Assembly: GCF_030270585.1 (NCBI RefSeq)
Contig: NZ_BSYI01000019.1
Span: 1-64,000 of the forward strand
Length of the DNA: 64,000 nucleotides
Source: Paralimibaculum aggregatum
GTDB lineage: Bacteria; Pseudomonadota; Alphaproteobacteria; Rhodobacterales; Rhodobacteraceae
Reading direction: 5' to 3'
The translations under genes and the position numbers were made by a program. This document shows positions 28,989 through 39,666 of this stretch, one piece after another; the stretch's first letter is position 1, and each line of letters begins with the position of its first letter. Below the pieces are notes generated by a model. The model was given only the letters and a program-made list of their open reading frames with translations. It was not told where the DNA came from and made no database searches.

Positions 28989-29741
28989 ATGCGCGCCCTG
29001 CATCTGCCCCTGGCTCTGCCAGTCGCCGCCCTGGCGCTCGTTGCCGCCAGCGGCACGGAGGCGGAGGCGGTGCGCTACCGGCTCGACGTCGCGGTGACCG
29101 GCTTCGACCTCGCGGCCGACCCGCCGCCGCCGAACGATGCGCATTTCTCCCATATCGGCGGCGCCACCCATACCGGCGCCATGGATTTCTGGGAGGTCGG
29201 CGGGCTGCTCACCCCGGGGCTGATCCGGATGGCCGAGATCGGCAGCGTCGACCAGTTCGTCGCCGAGGATGTCGCCGCGGCGGTCACCGCCGGCACCGCG
29301 GGCGCACCGATCGCCTTCGAGCAGTGGTTCTGCCCCGGTTTCGTGAGCGATGCGCGCTGCGGCGGACTCACCGTCTATATCGACATGGACGAGGCCTTCC
29401 CGCTGCTGACTCTGGTCAGCATGATCGGCCCGAGCCCGGACTGGTTCGTCGGCGTCGACGGGCTGGAGATGCATGACGGCACCGACTGGGTGGACCATCT
29501 GGTGGTCGAGCTCCAGACCTATGACGGCGGCACCCGCAGCGGCAATGCCTGGGCGATCGGCGGGCCGCAGAACGACCCGCAGGCGGCGGTGACGCTGATC
29601 ACCGACGCCACCGGGCAGCTCGTCGGCGGCGACCCGGTGGGCAGCTTCACCTTCACCCGGGTCGACGTGCCGCTGCCGGCCGCCGGCTGGCTGCTGCTGG
29701 CCGGGCTTGCAGGGCTCGGGCTGCGGGCGCGCCGGGGCTGA
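28989..29741 (+). CDS. Spondin-domain protein with VPLPA-CTERM sorting tail
   Basis: A 250-residue exported protein: signal peptide, a spondin_N-like domain ([37 protein letters not shown]) and a C-terminal [19 protein letters not shown] helix followed by RARRG. That tail is the Rhodobacterales VPLPA variant of PEP-CTERM, processed by exosortase XrtD for surface or exopolysaccharide attachment. The exosortase gene is not in this window. Close behind the two VWA genes, suggesting an extracellular adhesion set. GGAGGAC sits before the ATG. Confidence 0.85.
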   Translation: MRALHLPLALPVAALALVAASGTEAEAVRYRLDVAVTGFDLAADPPPPNDAHFSHIGGATHTGAMDFWEVGGLLTPGLIRMAEIGSVDQFVAEDVAAAVTAGTAGAPIAFEQWFCPGFVSDARCGGLTVYIDMDEAFPLLTLVSMIGPSPDWFVGVDGLEMHDGTDWVDHLVVELQTYDGGTRSGNAWAIGGPQNDPQAAVTLITDATGQLVGGDPVGSFTFTRVDVPLPAAGWLLLAGLAGLGLRARRG

Positions 29742-29759
29742 CGGCCGGCGCCCGCGCCC

Positions 29760-31349
29760 TCAGTGGCGGAAATGCCGCATGCCGGTGAACACCATGGCCA
29801 GCCCCGCCGCGTCGGCCGCCGCGATCACCTCGGCGTCGCGCATCGAGCCGCCGGGCTGGATCACCGCCGTGGCGCCGGCCTCGGCCGCCACCAGCAGACC
29901 GTCGGCAAAGGGGAAGAAGGCGTCCGAGGCCACCACCGAGCCCTCGGTGGTCGGCCGCTCGAGCCCCAGCGCCTCGGCCATCTCGGCGGATTTGCGCGCC
30001 GCGATCCGCGCCGAATCGACCCGGCTCATCTGCCCGGCGCCGATGCCCACGGTCGCCCCGCCCTTCACATAGACGATGGCGTTCGACTTCACGTGCTTGG
30101 CGACATGCCAGGCGAAGAGGAGATCGGCCATCTCCGCCTCGGTGGGGGCGCGTTTCGTCACCACCTTCAGCGCTGCCGGATCGAGCGGCAGGGCATCGGC
30201 GTCCTGCACCAGATAGCCGCCGGCGACATTGCGCGTGGCGAGCCGCGGCGCCGCCGGATCGGGCAGCTCGTCGGTGGTCATCAGGCGCAGGTTGGGCTTG
30301 GCGGAAAACACCTCGCGGGCGTCGGCATCGGCGCCGGGGGCGATCACCACCTCGGTGAAGATCTCCAGGATGGCCTGCGCGGTCGCCCGGTCGAGCCGGG
30401 TGTTGAGCGCCACCACGCCGCCGAAGGCCGAGACGCGGTCGCAGTCGAAGGCCGCGCGATAGGCCGCCTCGAGGCTCGCGCCCCGGCCCACGCCGCAGGG
30501 ATTGGCATGCTTGATGATCGCGCAGGCCGGTCCCTCGGCCGGGTCGAACTCCGCGACCAGCTCATAGGCGGCATCGGTGTCGTTGATGTTGTTGTAGCTG
30601 AGCGGCTTGCCCTGCAGCAGCTCGGCGGTGGCCACCCCGGGCCGGGCCGAGCCGTCGGAATAGAGCGCCGCCGCCTGGTGCGGGTTCTCGCCATAGCGCA
30701 GCTTCTCGAGCTGGCGCCCGGCAAAGACCCGCCGCCGCGGCCAGGGCTCGCCGGTGGCGTTCGCGAGCCAGGACGAGACCGCCGCGTCATAGGCCCCGGT
30801 GCGGCCATAGGCGATGGCGGCGAGGCGGGCGCGGGTCGCGGCGCGGGTGCCGCCATGGCTCTCGATCTCGGTCAGCACGGTCTCGTAGTCGGCCGGGTCG
30901 ATCAGCACGGCGACGCTGGCATGGTTCTTCGCCGCGGCGCGGATCATCGCCGGGCCGCCGATGTCGATGTTCTCGACACAGTCGGCATAGCTCGCGCCGC
31001 GCGCCACGGTGGCCTCGAAGGGGTAGAGATTGACCACCAGGAGGTCGATCGGCCCGATGCCGTGCTCGGCCATCGCGGCGCGGTGCTCGGGGTTGTCGCG
31101 GTCGGCCAACAGCCCGCCATGGATCATCGGGTGCAGCGTCTTGACCCGGCCGTCCATCATCTCGGGAAACTGGGTGACATCCGAGACGTCGCGCACGCCG
31201 ATGCCGGCCTCGCGGAGCTGCGCCGCCGAGCCTCCGGTGGAGAGGAGCGCGATGCCGGCCTCCGAGAGCCGGCGGGCGAGATCGGTGAGGCCGGTCTTGT
31301 CGGCGACGGAGAGGAGCGCGGTGCGCACGGGGCGGATATCGCTGGTCAT
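29760..31349 (-). CDS. purH: Bifunctional AICAR formyltransferase/IMP cyclohydrolase
   Basis: A 529-residue enzyme of the last two purine steps. The N-terminal MGS/IMP cyclohydrolase part shows [26 protein letters not shown] and [15 protein letters not shown]. The C-terminal AICAR transformylase part shows [36 protein letters not shown] and [14 protein letters not shown]. An AGGGA site precedes the ATG at 31349; an ATG at 31370 lacks one. Convergent with the spondin gene. rsmB lies about 110 bases upstream on the same strand. Confidence 0.96.
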   Translation of the reverse strand: MTSDIRPVRTALLSVADKTGLTDLARRLSEAGIALLSTGGSAAQLREAGIGVRDVSDVTQFPEMMDGRVKTLHPMIHGGLLADRDNPEHRAAMAEHGIGPIDLLVVNLYPFEATVARGASYADCVENIDIGGPAMIRAAAKNHASVAVLIDPADYETVLTEIESHGGTRAATRARLAAIAYGRTGAYDAAVSSWLANATGEPWPRRRVFAGRQLEKLRYGENPHQAAALYSDGSARPGVATAELLQGKPLSYNNINDTDAAYELVAEFDPAEGPACAIIKHANPCGVGRGASLEAAYRAAFDCDRVSAFGGVVALNTRLDRATAQAILEIFTEVVIAPGADADAREVFSAKPNLRLMTTDELPDPAAPRLATRNVAGGYLVQDADALPLDPAALKVVTKRAPTEAEMADLLFAWHVAKHVKSNAIVYVKGGATVGIGAGQMSRVDSARIAARKSAEMAEALGLERPTTEGSVVASDAFFPFADGLLVAAEAGATAVIQPGGSMRDAEVIAAADAAGLAMVFTGMRHFRH

Positions 31350-31458
31350 CGGAGCATCCCTGGCAAGCATGGGCGCGGCGGGCGCGCCGGATTTGGCGCC
31401 CGCATAGCCTCTCGTGGGGCCCGAGGCCAGTGCCCGCGGTGTCGCTGGGGCGCCGCCG

Positions 31459-32787
31459 TCAGCCCGGGCGGCGGAACCGGGCGGCGAAGAAGCCGTCCAT
31501 GCCGCCGCGCTCGGGCCAGAGATCGGGCAGGGTGCGCAGATCCCCCTCCGGCGTGGCGAAGGGGCCGGTGACCGGCAGCCGCTCGGCGCCGCTGCGCGCC
31601 GCGAAGGCGCGGGCGCGGTCCTCGCCCTCGGCCTTCAGCAGCGAGCAGGTGGCGAAGACGAGGCAGCCCCCGGGGGCCACCCAGTCCCAGGCGCGGTCGA
31701 GCAGCCTGTCCTGCAGCGCGGTGAGCTTGGCCAGCGACTCGGCCGCGCCCTCCTCGAAGCGCCGCGGCAGCTCCGGGTGCCGGCGCACGGTGCCGGTGGC
31801 GGAGCAGGGGGCGTCGAGCAGCACCGCGTCGAACCGGGTCTCCGGCGCCCAGTCGAGCGCATCGGCCACCACCGTCCCGGCCTCGAGCCCTACCCGCGCG
31901 AGGTTCTCGGCCAGCCGGGCCATCCGGGCCTCGGAGATGTCGAGCGCCGTCACCCGCGCCCCCGCCGCGGCGAGCTGCATGGTCTTGCCGCCGGGTGCCG
32001 CGCAGAGATCGAGCACGCGCTTGCCGGCGGGTTCGGGGATCAGCGTCGCCGGCAGGCTGGCGGCGGCGTCCTGCACCCACCAGGCGCCCTGGGCATAGCC
32101 CGGCAGCGCGCTGATCTGCGGCCGCGCCGCAAGCCGGAGCCCGCCGGTGGGCAGCGCCTCGGCCTCCAGCTCCACGGCCAGCGCCTCGGCATCGCCGGGC
32201 GTGCGCAGCGAGAGATCGACCGGCGGCAGCACCAGGTGCGCCGCGGCGATGGCCAGCGCCCGCTCGCGCCCCCAGTCGGTGCCGAGCCGGTGCCAGAGCC
32301 AGCCGGCCATGTTGCGCCAGCCGGCATCCTTCGCCGGTGCGGGCGGCTCGGCCGCGAGCCTTCGCCCGACGGCATTGACCAGCCCGGCGAGCCGCGCGCC
32401 GGGGCCGGCCTTGGCCTGGCGCACCGCCAGATCCACCGCCGCATGCGGCCCGGTCTGGCGGAACATCAGCTCCGCCGCCATCACCCGCAGGATGTGGATC
32501 ACCGGCGCCCGCGGCGGCTTCGGCACGCGCTCGGCCAGCGCCGTGTCGATCTCGCCGAGCCGGCGCAGCGTGAGATCGGCCAGGGCGCGGGCCTCGGCGC
32601 GCTCTGCCGGGTCGCCGGAGAAGCGGGTCTCCTCGAACATGCGACCACGGTCGAGCACCGCGGCGATCGCCGACACCGCGCCCTGCCGCGCGGCAAGGCC
32701 GGGCACCGGCGGCTGCGCCGGCGCCGAGCGGCGGTCGGAAGGGCGGTCGGCGGGGCGGCGATCCTTTCCGCGGGGCGCGCGGCTCAC
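31459..32787 (-). CDS. rsmB: 16S rRNA (cytosine-C5)-methyltransferase RsmB
   Basis: A 442-residue m5C methyltransferase, close to E. coli RsmB (429). The N-terminal NusB-like helical domain ([16 protein letters not shown] region) precedes a Rossmann domain with [11 protein letters not shown], the motif [10 protein letters not shown] and the motif [14 protein letters not shown], which supply the two Cys used in catalysis. It begins at a GTG overlapping the htpX stop. A long open frame extends upstream through htpX but is not coding. Pairing with htpX is common in Rhodobacterales. Confidence 0.92.
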   Translation of the reverse strand: MSRAPRGKDRRPADRPSDRRSAPAQPPVPGLAARQGAVSAIAAVLDRGRMFEETRFSGDPAERAEARALADLTLRRLGEIDTALAERVPKPPRAPVIHILRVMAAELMFRQTGPHAAVDLAVRQAKAGPGARLAGLVNAVGRRLAAEPPAPAKDAGWRNMAGWLWHRLGTDWGRERALAIAAAHLVLPPVDLSLRTPGDAEALAVELEAEALPTGGLRLAARPQISALPGYAQGAWWVQDAAASLPATLIPEPAGKRVLDLCAAPGGKTMQLAAAGARVTALDISEARMARLAENLARVGLEAGTVVADALDWAPETRFDAVLLDAPCSATGTVRRHPELPRRFEEGAAESLAKLTALQDRLLDRAWDWVAPGGCLVFATCSLLKAEGEDRARAFAARSGAERLPVTGPFATPEGDLRTLPDLWPERGGMDGFFAARFRRPG

Positions 32788-33755
32788 GTCCAGGGGTTCC
32801 GGCGGCGGGTCGTGGGGATGCGCGAGTCGCGCATCGGCGCGGCAGCGGCGGGGCGGGGCCGGGCCGGGCGCATCGGGGCGCCCGTGCCGGCGCCGCGGAC
32901 GGTGCCCATCTCGGCCGCCAGCGCCTCCAGCGCGGCGATGCGGTTGGCGGGGTCGGGATGGGTCGAGAACAGGTTGTCGAAGCGCCGGCCGGAAAGCGGG
33001 TTCATGATGAAGAGATGCGCCGTCTCCGGGTGGCGCTCGGCGCTCACCATCTCGTGCCCGCGCACCGCGCGCGCGATCTTCTCCAGCGCCGAGGCGAGCC
33101 AGAGCGGGTTGCCGCAGATCTCGCCGCCCATGCGGTCGGCGGCGTATTCGCGGGTGCGGCTGATCGCCATCTGCACCACCATGGCGGCGAGCGGCGCCAG
33201 CACCGCGGCGAGCAGCATCCCGACGATGCCGAGCGGGCTGCGCTCGCGGTCGCCGCCGAGCACCATCGACCACTGCGCCCAGCTCGCCAGCATGCCGATG
33301 GCGCCGGAGATCGTCGCCGTGATGGTCATGATCAGCGTATCGCGGTTCTTGATATGCGCCAGCTCGTGCGCCATCACGCCGGCCAGCTCCTCGCGGGTGA
33401 GCGTGCGCAAGATGCCGGTGGTGGCGGCAACCGCAGCGTTCTCGGGGCTGCGGCCGGTGGCGAAGGCGTTGGGCTGCGCATCCTCGATCAGATAGACCCG
33501 CGGCATCGGCAGCTCGGCCCGTGCGGCCAGCTCGCGCACCATCGTCACGAGTTCCGGCGCGGTGCGCTCGTCGACCTCGCGGGCATTGTGCATGCGCAGC
33601 GCCAGGCTGTCGGAGCTCCACCATGCATAGCCGTTCATCAGCACCGCCACGACGAAGGCGATCACGGCGCCCGCGCCGCCGCCGACGAGCCAGCCCACGG
33701 CGAGGAAAAGCCCCGTCATGCCCGCGAGCAGAAGCGCGGTCTTGGCATAGTTCAT
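32784..33755 (-). CDS. htpX: Protease HtpX homologue
   Basis: A 323-residue membrane zinc metalloprotease (M48) for quality control of membrane proteins. Two N-terminal helices (about 5-43) precede the catalytic HELAH at 130-134, then two more helices and the zinc Glu in [22 protein letters not shown] is the usual C-terminal block, followed by a variable Ala/Pro/Arg tail. The ATG at 33755 has GGAG ten bases upstream. The stop overlaps the rsmB start. Divergent from an SDHAF4-like gene. Confidence 0.93.
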   Translation of the reverse strand: MNYAKTALLLAGMTGLFLAVGWLVGGGAGAVIAFVVAVLMNGYAWWSSDSLALRMHNAREVDERTAPELVTMVRELAARAELPMPRVYLIEDAQPNAFATGRSPENAAVAATTGILRTLTREELAGVMAHELAHIKNRDTLIMTITATISGAIGMLASWAQWSMVLGGDRERSPLGIVGMLLAAVLAPLAAMVVQMAISRTREYAADRMGGEICGNPLWLASALEKIARAVRGHEMVSAERHPETAHLFIMNPLSGRRFDNLFSTHPDPANRIAALEALAAEMGTVRGAGTGAPMRPARPRPAAAAPMRDSRIPTTRRRNPWT

Positions 33756-33829
33756 CTCTCGATCACTCCTGTTGCCGTTCCCGTTGGTGTGGCCCATATC
33801 CCGGGTAACAGTTTCGGAGGGGATATAGG

Positions 33830-34027
33830 ATGACCGCGAAGACACCCCAAGAGCGGGTTGCCGAGGCGGCCGCGCGGGCACTGGCCGAAGCCGCCGAACG
33901 CCGCGCCGCGGCCGAGCGGGAGGCCGCCGCCGCGGCGCCTTCGCCGAAGGAGCTTGGCGGGCGCCAGGGGCCCGAGCCCACGCGCTTCGGCGACTGGGAG
34001 AAGAAGGGCATCGCCATCGACTTCTGA
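33830..34027 (+). CDS. DUF1674 / SDHAF4-like succinate dehydrogenase assembly factor
   Basis: A 65-residue protein: an Ala/Glu/Arg-rich helix followed by the conserved ending [19 protein letters not shown], diagnostic of DUF1674. The mitochondrial member SDHAF4 protects the flavinated SdhA subunit during complex II assembly, so a similar role is likely. It is preceded by GGAGG and lies divergent to htpX, a frequent alphaproteobacterial arrangement. No sdh genes are present in the window. Confidence 0.9.
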   Translation: MTAKTPQERVAEAAARALAEAAERRAAAEREAAAAAPSPKELGGRQGPEPTRFGDWEKKGIAIDF

Positions 34028-34117
34028 GCCGGCTTCCGGCCCGGTGCCACCTTGACCCCGGCGGCGTTGCGCCACATCAGGGGCGGGGGCGGCGCGGCCC
34101 CGTTGCGGAGAGGCCCG

Positions 34118-34621
34118 ATGGCGACCGAAACCCCCCTTGCCCTGCAGACCCCGGATGACAAGGACGCGCTGCGCCGCGCCCTCGGCACCTTCGCCACCGG
34201 GGTGACCATCGTCACCGCCCGCGCCGGTGACGGAACGCCGGCCGGCTTCACCGCCAATTCCTTCACCTCGGTCTCGCTCGACCCGCCGCTGCTGCTGGTC
34301 TGCCTGGCACATACCGCTGCGAGCTACGGCATCTTCCGCGCCGCCGAGAGCTTCGCCGTCAACGTGCTGGAGACCGGTCAGGAGGACACCGCCAAGCGCT
34401 TCGCCAGCCGCGGGGTCGACAAGTTCGGCCCGACCCCCTGGGAGGCCGGGGCGCTCGGCGCGCCGCTGATCGCCGGCTCGCTGGCGGTGTTCGACTGCGC
34501 CATGCACAGCCGGGTCGAGGCCGGCGACCACGACATCCTGATGGGCCGGGTGCTCGGCTTCTCGATCCATGAGGGCGCGGCGCTGCTCTACCACCAGGGC
34601 ATCTTCAAGTCGCTCGGCTGA
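34118..34621 (+). CDS. Flavin reductase family protein
   Basis: A 167-residue FMN-binding split-barrel protein. ALGTFATGVTIVTAR at the N-terminus, then GFTANSFTSVSLDPPLLLVCL and FAVNVL are hallmarks of the HpaC/DIM6 flavin reductase group, which supplies reduced flavin to two-component monooxygenases. No monooxygenase is adjacent, so the partner is unknown. GGAGAGG precedes the ATG at 34118. An upstream in-frame ATG at 34052 lacks a site. Confidence 0.88.
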   Translation: MATETPLALQTPDDKDALRRALGTFATGVTIVTARAGDGTPAGFTANSFTSVSLDPPLLLVCLAHTAASYGIFRAAESFAVNVLETGQEDTAKRFASRGVDKFGPTPWEAGALGAPLIAGSLAVFDCAMHSRVEAGDHDILMGRVLGFSIHEGAALLYHQGIFKSLG

Positions 34622-34632
34622 CCGCGGACCCC

Positions 34633-34848
34633 TCAGAAGATCAGCAGCCCGGCCAGCAGCATCGCGAGGCCGAGAAAGGCCAGCGCCACCGCCGCGGTGT
34701 TGACGAGGATCACCCGCTTCAGCCCGGCCGAGGCCACCTCCGGGTCGGCGTCGCCGCGGCGCAGCTGCACCGCGCGCAGGATGCAGAACAGGATCAGCAC
34801 GAGGCCGATGCCGGCGAGCCCGATCCCGGCCCAGGCGAGCCCGCTCAC
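34633..34848 (-). CDS. Small two-helix membrane protein
   Basis: A 71-residue protein with two transmembrane segments (GIGLAGIGLVLILFCIL and VNTAAVALAFLGLAMLLAGL) joined by a charged loop. It starts with a GTG overlapping the stop of the upstream acetyltransferase gene (GTGA), so it is translationally coupled to the oxoprolinase-GNAT cluster. No family recognised. The coding bias, overlap and clean hydrophobic pattern make it a likely real gene. Confidence 0.65.
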   Translation of the reverse strand: MSGLAWAGIGLAGIGLVLILFCILRAVQLRRGDADPEVASAGLKRVILVNTAAVALAFLGLAMLLAGLLIF

Positions 34849-35291
34849 GGCGCCGCCTCCAGCCGCATCCGGAGCACCTGCTCGGCGGTCTCGCCGTCGA
34901 TGCCCCGCTCGGTCTCGGCAAAGCCCAGCGCGTGATAGAAGGCGATGGCGCGCGGGTTGCGCGTGAAGACGGTGACGGTGAGGAACGCGCGCCCGGCGAT
35001 GGCGGCCCGCACCAGCGCCCGCCCGATGCCGCGCCGCTGCGCCGCGGGATGCACGAAGAGCCCGCCCAGCTCCTCCCCCAGCACCGCGGCAAAGCCGAGG
35101 GAACGCCCGTCGATCCGCGCGAGATGGGTCTCCGATCGCGGCAGGAAATGCTCCGCCACCAGCCGCCGCCGCTCGCCGCGGCCCTCGCCCGGCACGAAGG
35201 GATGCGCCGCCCGCGCCGCCACGGCCCAGATCTCGACCATCGCGGCATGATCCTCCGGCCGGCCGCGGGAGATGTCGATGGTGAGGCTCAT
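34845..35291 (-). CDS. GNAT family N-acetyltransferase
   Basis: A 148-residue acetyltransferase. The acetyl-CoA loop is [19 protein letters not shown] and the C-terminal signature [17 protein letters not shown]. The target is unknown. It overlaps both neighbours by four bases: its ATG lies across the stop of the 1213-residue oxoprolinase, and its stop across the GTG of the small membrane protein. The three are therefore one translational unit, suggesting linked amino-acid or amide metabolism. Confidence 0.85.
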   Translation of the reverse strand: MSLTIDISRGRPEDHAAMVEIWAVAARAAHPFVPGEGRGERRRLVAEHFLPRSETHLARIDGRSLGFAAVLGEELGGLFVHPAAQRRGIGRALVRAAIAGRAFLTVTVFTRNPRAIAFYHALGFAETERGIDGETAEQVLRMRLEAAP

Positions 35292-38200
35292 TCCGGCGCG
35301 CCGCAGCCGCCGCCGCCCGGGGTCTCGAGCAGCCAGACATCGCCCGCCTTCATCTCGCGCCGGTCGGCGGAGGCGAGGCGCTCCTCGGTGCCGTCGGCGC
35401 GGATCACCGTGCTCCGCCCGCAGGCCCCCGGCGCGCCGCCATCGAGCCCCGGCGGCGGCACCACCCGGTGCCCGGAGAGGATCGCCACGGTCATGTCCTC
35501 GAGGAAGCGGATCCGCCGCACCGCACCGTCGCCGCCGCCCCACCTCCCGCGCCCGCCGGAGCCGGGCCGCAGGCGGAACGCCTCCAACAGTACCGGGAAG
35601 CGCCATTCCAGCACCTCCGGATCGGTGAGCCGCGAATTGGTCATGTGGGTGTGCACGCCGGAGCAGCCGGGATGGCCGGTGCCGTCGTTGCGCCAGCCCG
35701 CGCCGGAGCCGCCGCAGATCGTCTCGTAATACTGGTAGCGCGCGTTGCCCCAGGTGGTGTTGTTCATGGTTGACTGCGCCGCGGCCTGCACGCCGAGCGC
35801 CAGGAACAGCGCCGAGGTCACCGCCTGGCTGGTCTCGACATTGCCGGCGATCACCGCGGCAGGGTAGCGCGGCGAGAGCATCGTGCCCTCCGGCAGCACC
35901 ACCTCGAGCGGCTTCATCACGCCCTCGTTCATCGGGATCGCGTCGTCCACCAGGCAGCGGAAGACATAGAGCACCGCCGCCCGCGTCACCGGCTCCGGCG
36001 CGTTGTAGTTGGTGGCGAGCTGGCCGGTGGTGCCGGTGAAGTCGATCCGTGCCGAGCGGGCCTCGCGGTCGACCCGCACCGAGACATGGATCGCGCGCGG
36101 CTCGCCGTCGAAGCCCGGATCCATCTCGTAGACATAGTCCGCGTCCTTCAGCGCCAGGATGCGCCGGCGCACCAGCTCCTCGGCATTGTCCTGCACATGG
36201 CCCATATAGGCCTGCACGACATCCAGCCCGAAATGCCCGACGATGCGCCGCAGCTCGGCCGCGCCCTTCTCGCAGGCGGCGATCTGCGCCTTGAGATCGG
36301 CGATGTTGATGTCCGGCGCGCGGGCGGGATACTTCGCCCCGGTGAGCAGCGCGCGCATCTCCGCCTCGCGCATCCGGCCGGTGGCGCCGTCGACCAGCTT
36401 GAAGTTGTCGATCAGCACGCCCTCGTCCTCGACCACCCGGCTGTCCGGCGGCATCGAGCCCGGCGTCAGCCCGCCGACATCGGTGTGATGGCCACGTGCG
36501 GAGGTGTAGAACAGGACCTCGCGCCCGGCATCGTCCCACACCGGCGTCACCACCGTGATGTCCGGCAGATGGGTGCCGCCGTTGTAGGGCGCGTTCAGCA
36601 CGAAGACGTCGCCGGGGCGCATCTCCGGGTTCTGCGCGATCACGGTGCGCACGCTTGCCGCCATCGAGCCGAGATGCACCGGCATGTGCGGGGCGTTGGC
36701 GATGAGATCGCCGGCGGCGTCGAACAGCGCGCAGGAGAAGTCGAGCCGCTCCTTGATGGTGACGGAGGCGGCGGTGTTCTCCAGCACCGCGCCCATCTGC
36801 TCGGCGATCGACATGGTGAGATTGTTGAAGACCTCGAGCATCACCGGATCGGCCTCGGTGCCCACGGCGCGGGCCTCGCGCGGCAGCACCCGGCGCAGCA
36901 CCACATGGTCGTGCGCGGTGATCTCGGCGCGCCAGCCCGGCTCGATCAGGATCGAGGTATGCGGCTCGACCAGCACCGCGGGGCCGGAGAGCCGGTCTCC
37001 CGGCCGCATCGCCGCGCGGCGCACGAAGCGCGCCGGCAGCCATCTGCCGCCGACATGGATCTCCGCCTCTCTCGCGGTCTCGATCTCCGCCTCGTCGCGG
37101 GTCGCTGTCTCCTGCGCCGGCTCCTCGAGATCGGCGGCGCGGCCGATCGCCTCGGCGCTGACCGCCTCGATCACCAGCGCCGCCTCCCCGGCATCGAAAC
37201 CGAAGCGCCGGCGATGCGCCTCGCCGAAGCGCTCACGCAGCTCCGCCAGCGTGCCGAAGGGAATCGGCAGCGCGGTGTCGGTGCCCTTCACCTTGAGAAG
37301 CAGGGTCTCCACCGTGCGGACCGCGCCGGCCGCGACCCCCTGCGCCGCGACCTCCGCCGCCGCGTCCGAGCCCAGCCGGTCGAGATCCGCCGCCGCCTGC
37401 AGGCGCGTCCGGTCGGAGAGCTCGGCCTCAACCGCCTGCTGCCGGCTCGCCCGGATATCGGCGAGCCCCATGCCATAGGCCGAGAGCAGCGAGGCCATCG
37501 GGTGCACCAGGCAGGTCTCCATGCCCAGCGTGTCGGCGATGGCACAGGCATGCTGCGCACCGGCCCCGCCGAACACCGTGAGGCAGTATTCCGTCACGTC
37601 ATGGCCCTGCTGCACCGAGATCTTCTTGATCGCGTTGGCCATGTTCTCGACCGCGATCTGCAGGAAGCCCTCGGCCAATTCCTCCACCGGCTTGCCGACC
37701 TCCGCCGCCAGCGCCTCGAAGGCGGCGCGGGTGGCCCCGGCATCGAGCGGGCGGTTCGCCTCGGGCCCGAAGATCGCGGGAAAGAACTCCGGCCGCAGCC
37801 GCCCGGTCACGACGTTGGCGTCGGTCACCGCGAGCGGGCCGCCACGGCCATAGCAGGTCGGCCCCGGATTGGCGCCGGCGCTCTCGGGCCCGACGCGCAG
37901 CCGCGTGCCGTCGAAGGTGAGGCGCGAGCCGCCGCCGGCCGCCACCGTGTGGATGTCCATCATCGGCGCGGTGATCCGCACACCCGCCACGCGGGTGTTG
38001 AGCACGCGCTCGTAATCCCCGGCATAGTGGCAGACATCCGTCGAGGTGCCACCCATGTCGAAGCCGATGATCTTGCCGAAACCCGCGATCCGCGCGGTGG
38101 CGACCGCGCCCACCACGCCGCCCGCCGGGCCCGAGAGGATCGCGTCCTTGCCCTGGAAGCGGTTGGCATCGGTCAGCCCGCCGGAGGACTGCATGAACAT

Positions 38201-38929
38201 CAGCTTGCCCGCCGCATCGCCCTCGAAGGCGGCCGCCACCCGGTCGACATAGGCGCGCAGGATCGGCGAGAGATAGGCGTCCACCACCGTGGTGTCGCCG
38301 CGGCTGACCATCTTCATCAGCGGCGAGACCTCGTGGCTGACCGAGACCTGCCCGAAGCCGAGGCGCCGGGCGATGCGCGCCGCCGCGGCCTCGTGCTCGC
38401 TGTGCCGGTAGCCATGCACGAAGACGATCGCCACCGCCTCGATGCCCGCCGCCTTGGCCTCGGCCAGCGCCGCCTCCAGCGCCGCCGTGTCGAGCGGGAT
38501 CTCGACGGTGCCGTCGGCGCGGACCCGCTCCCCGGCCTCGATCACCCGCTCGTAGAGCATCTCCGGCAGCACGATCTCGCGCGCGAAGAGCTCGGGGCGG
38601 TTCTGGTAGGCGAGGCGGAGCTGGTCGCCGAGGCCGCGGGTGGTGACCAGCACCGTGCGCGCGCCCTTGCGCTCGAGCAGCGCATTGGTCGCCACCGTGG
38701 TGCCCATCTTCACCCGGCCCACCCGATGCGCCGGGATCGGGTCGGCCGGGCCGAGGCCGAGAAAGCGCCGGATGCCGTGCAGCGCCGCATCGGGATACTG
38801 CTCGGGGTTCTCCGAGAGCAGCTTGGCGGTGCTCAGCCGGCCCTCGGGATCACCGGCGACGATATCCGTGAAGGTGCCGCCCCGGTCGATCCAGAAATCC
38901 CAGGTTCCGCCGCCCCCGCCTTCGGCCAT
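35288..38929 (-). CDS. 5-oxoprolinase/hydantoinase (HyuA-HyuB fusion)
   Basis: A 1213-residue ATP-dependent amidohydrolase. The HyuA-like half (1 to about 690) shows [36 protein letters not shown] and [14 protein letters not shown]. The HyuB-like half starts near 694 with [17 protein letters not shown] and contains [17 protein letters not shown] and a Gly-rich end. The single-chain layout and length match eukaryote-type 5-oxoprolinase, which opens 5-oxoproline to glutamate. Some relatives act on hydantoins or N-methylhydantoin. Overlaps the GNAT gene downstream. Divergent from a 41-residue peptide gene. Confidence 0.9.
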   Translation of the reverse strand: MAEGGGGGTWDFWIDRGGTFTDIVAGDPEGRLSTAKLLSENPEQYPDAALHGIRRFLGLGPADPIPAHRVGRVKMGTTVATNALLERKGARTVLVTTRGLGDQLRLAYQNRPELFAREIVLPEMLYERVIEAGERVRADGTVEIPLDTAALEAALAEAKAAGIEAVAIVFVHGYRHSEHEAAAARIARRLGFGQVSVSHEVSPLMKMVSRGDTTVVDAYLSPILRAYVDRVAAAFEGDAAGKLMFMQSSGGLTDANRFQGKDAILSGPAGGVVGAVATARIAGFGKIIGFDMGGTSTDVCHYAGDYERVLNTRVAGVRITAPMMDIHTVAAGGGSRLTFDGTRLRVGPESAGANPGPTCYGRGGPLAVTDANVVTGRLRPEFFPAIFGPEANRPLDAGATRAAFEALAAEVGKPVEELAEGFLQIAVENMANAIKKISVQQGHDVTEYCLTVFGGAGAQHACAIADTLGMETCLVHPMASLLSAYGMGLADIRASRQQAVEAELSDRTRLQAAADLDRLGSDAAAEVAAQGVAAGAVRTVETLLLKVKGTDTALPIPFGTLAELRERFGEAHRRRFGFDAGEAALVIEAVSAEAIGRAADLEEPAQETATRDEAEIETAREAEIHVGGRWLPARFVRRAAMRPGDRLSGPAVLVEPHTSILIEPGWRAEITAHDHVVLRRVLPREARAVGTEADPVMLEVFNNLTMSIAEQMGAVLENTAASVTIKERLDFSCALFDAAGDLIANAPHMPVHLGSMAASVRTVIAQNPEMRPGDVFVLNAPYNGGTHLPDITVVTPVWDDAGREVLFYTSARGHHTDVGGLTPGSMPPDSRVVEDEGVLIDNFKLVDGATGRMREAEMRALLTGAKYPARAPDINIADLKAQIAACEKGAAELRRIVGHFGLDVVQAYMGHVQDNAEELVRRRILALKDADYVYEMDPGFDGEPRAIHVSVRVDREARSARIDFTGTTGQLATNYNAPEPVTRAAVLYVFRCLVDDAIPMNEGVMKPLEVVLPEGTMLSPRYPAAVIAGNVETSQAVTSALFLALGVQAAAQSTMNNTTWGNARYQYYETICGGSGAGWRNDGTGHPGCSGVHTHMTNSRLTDPEVLEWRFPVLLEAFRLRPGSGGRGRWGGGDGAVRRIRFLEDMTVAILSGHRVVPPPGLDGGAPGACGRSTVIRADGTEERLASADRREMKAGDVWLLETPGGGGCGAPE

Positions 38930-39019
38930 TTCGTCGCCCTCCGCAGAATCTCGGTCATCGCACTGGCAATTCCCCGCTTAGAGCATTACTTTAGAGAGCG
39001 ATAGTCAGGGGAGTAAGGG

Positions 39020-39145
39020 ATGGAACTCATTCTGATCGCGCTCTTTGGTCTGGGCGCTGTCGCGATCGTTGTCGCTTCCGGGTCGCAGGAGCCCGAGCGG
39101 CGTCCGGTGCGCGTCCGCGTCGACCGGAGCCGCGACCGCCGCTGA
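39020..39145 (+). CDS. 41-residue single-span membrane peptide
   Basis: A short open frame with a clean ribosome binding site (GGGGAG before the ATG) encodes ELILIALFGLGAVAIVVASG, a transmembrane helix at residues 2-21, followed by a highly basic tail (QEPERRPVRVRVDRSRDRR). Topology is probably N-out, with the Arg-rich tail in the cytoplasm. It precedes the acetyltransferase gene by 17 bases, so the two are likely co-transcribed. No family recognised; small-protein genes of this kind are often missed. Confidence 0.6.
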   Translation: MELILIALFGLGAVAIVVASGSQEPERRPVRVRVDRSRDRR

Positions 39146-39162
39146 CCGGCGGAGCCCCGGCG

Positions 39163-39657
39163 GTGCTGCGCCCGGCGCTGGCGGGTGACGTGCCCGCGAT
39201 TGCCGGCATCCTGAACGCCGAGATCCGAGGCGGCACCGCAAGCTGGCGGACCGCACCCGTTTCCGACGAGGACATGGCCGACTGGCTGGTCGAGCGGCTC
39301 TCCGCAGGCCGGCCCGTGTTGGTTGCCGAGGCCGACGGGCGCGTGGCCGGCTATGGAAGCTACGGCGCCTTCCGCAGCGGCGGCGGCTATGCCGGCACCG
39401 TCGAGCATTCGGTCTATGTCGCCGCATCCTTCCGCCGCCGCGGCATCGCCACCGCCCTCCTCGAAACGCTGATCGCGCGCGCGCGCGATGACGGGCTTGC
39501 CTGCATGGTGGGCGGGATCAGCGCCGACCAGGCCGCCAGCCTCGCATTGCACGAGAAGCTCGGCTTCCACGAGGCCGGGCGCCTCGCGGGCGTGGGCCGC
39601 AAGTTCGGCCGCCCGCTCGATCTCGTGCTGATGCTGCTGGCGCTCGATGCCGGCTGA
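39163..39657 (+). CDS. GNAT acetyltransferase, phosphinothricin-acetyltransferase-like
   Basis: A 164-residue acetyltransferase starting at a GTG with GGAG nine bases upstream. LRPALAGDVPAIAGILN, ASFRRRGIATALLETLI (acetyl-CoA loop) and SLALHEKLGFHEAGRL follow the Pat/Bar pattern seen in enzymes acetylating methionine sulfone or phosphinothricin-like amines. The physiological substrate is unknown. It sits downstream of the 41-residue peptide and converges with an SDR gene at a 9-base gap. Confidence 0.85.
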   Translation: MLRPALAGDVPAIAGILNAEIRGGTASWRTAPVSDEDMADWLVERLSAGRPVLVAEADGRVAGYGSYGAFRSGGGYAGTVEHSVYVAASFRRRGIATALLETLIARARDDGLACMVGGISADQAASLALHEKLGFHEAGRLAGVGRKFGRPLDLVLMLLALDAG

Positions 39658-39666
39658 GCGCCGCGC

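Noticed and set aside
36086-39004. Open frame of 972 codons on the plus strand
   Set aside because: Antisense to the oxoprolinase, which has clear family motifs. The antisense product is His/Arg/Gln-rich and not conserved in any way I can see.
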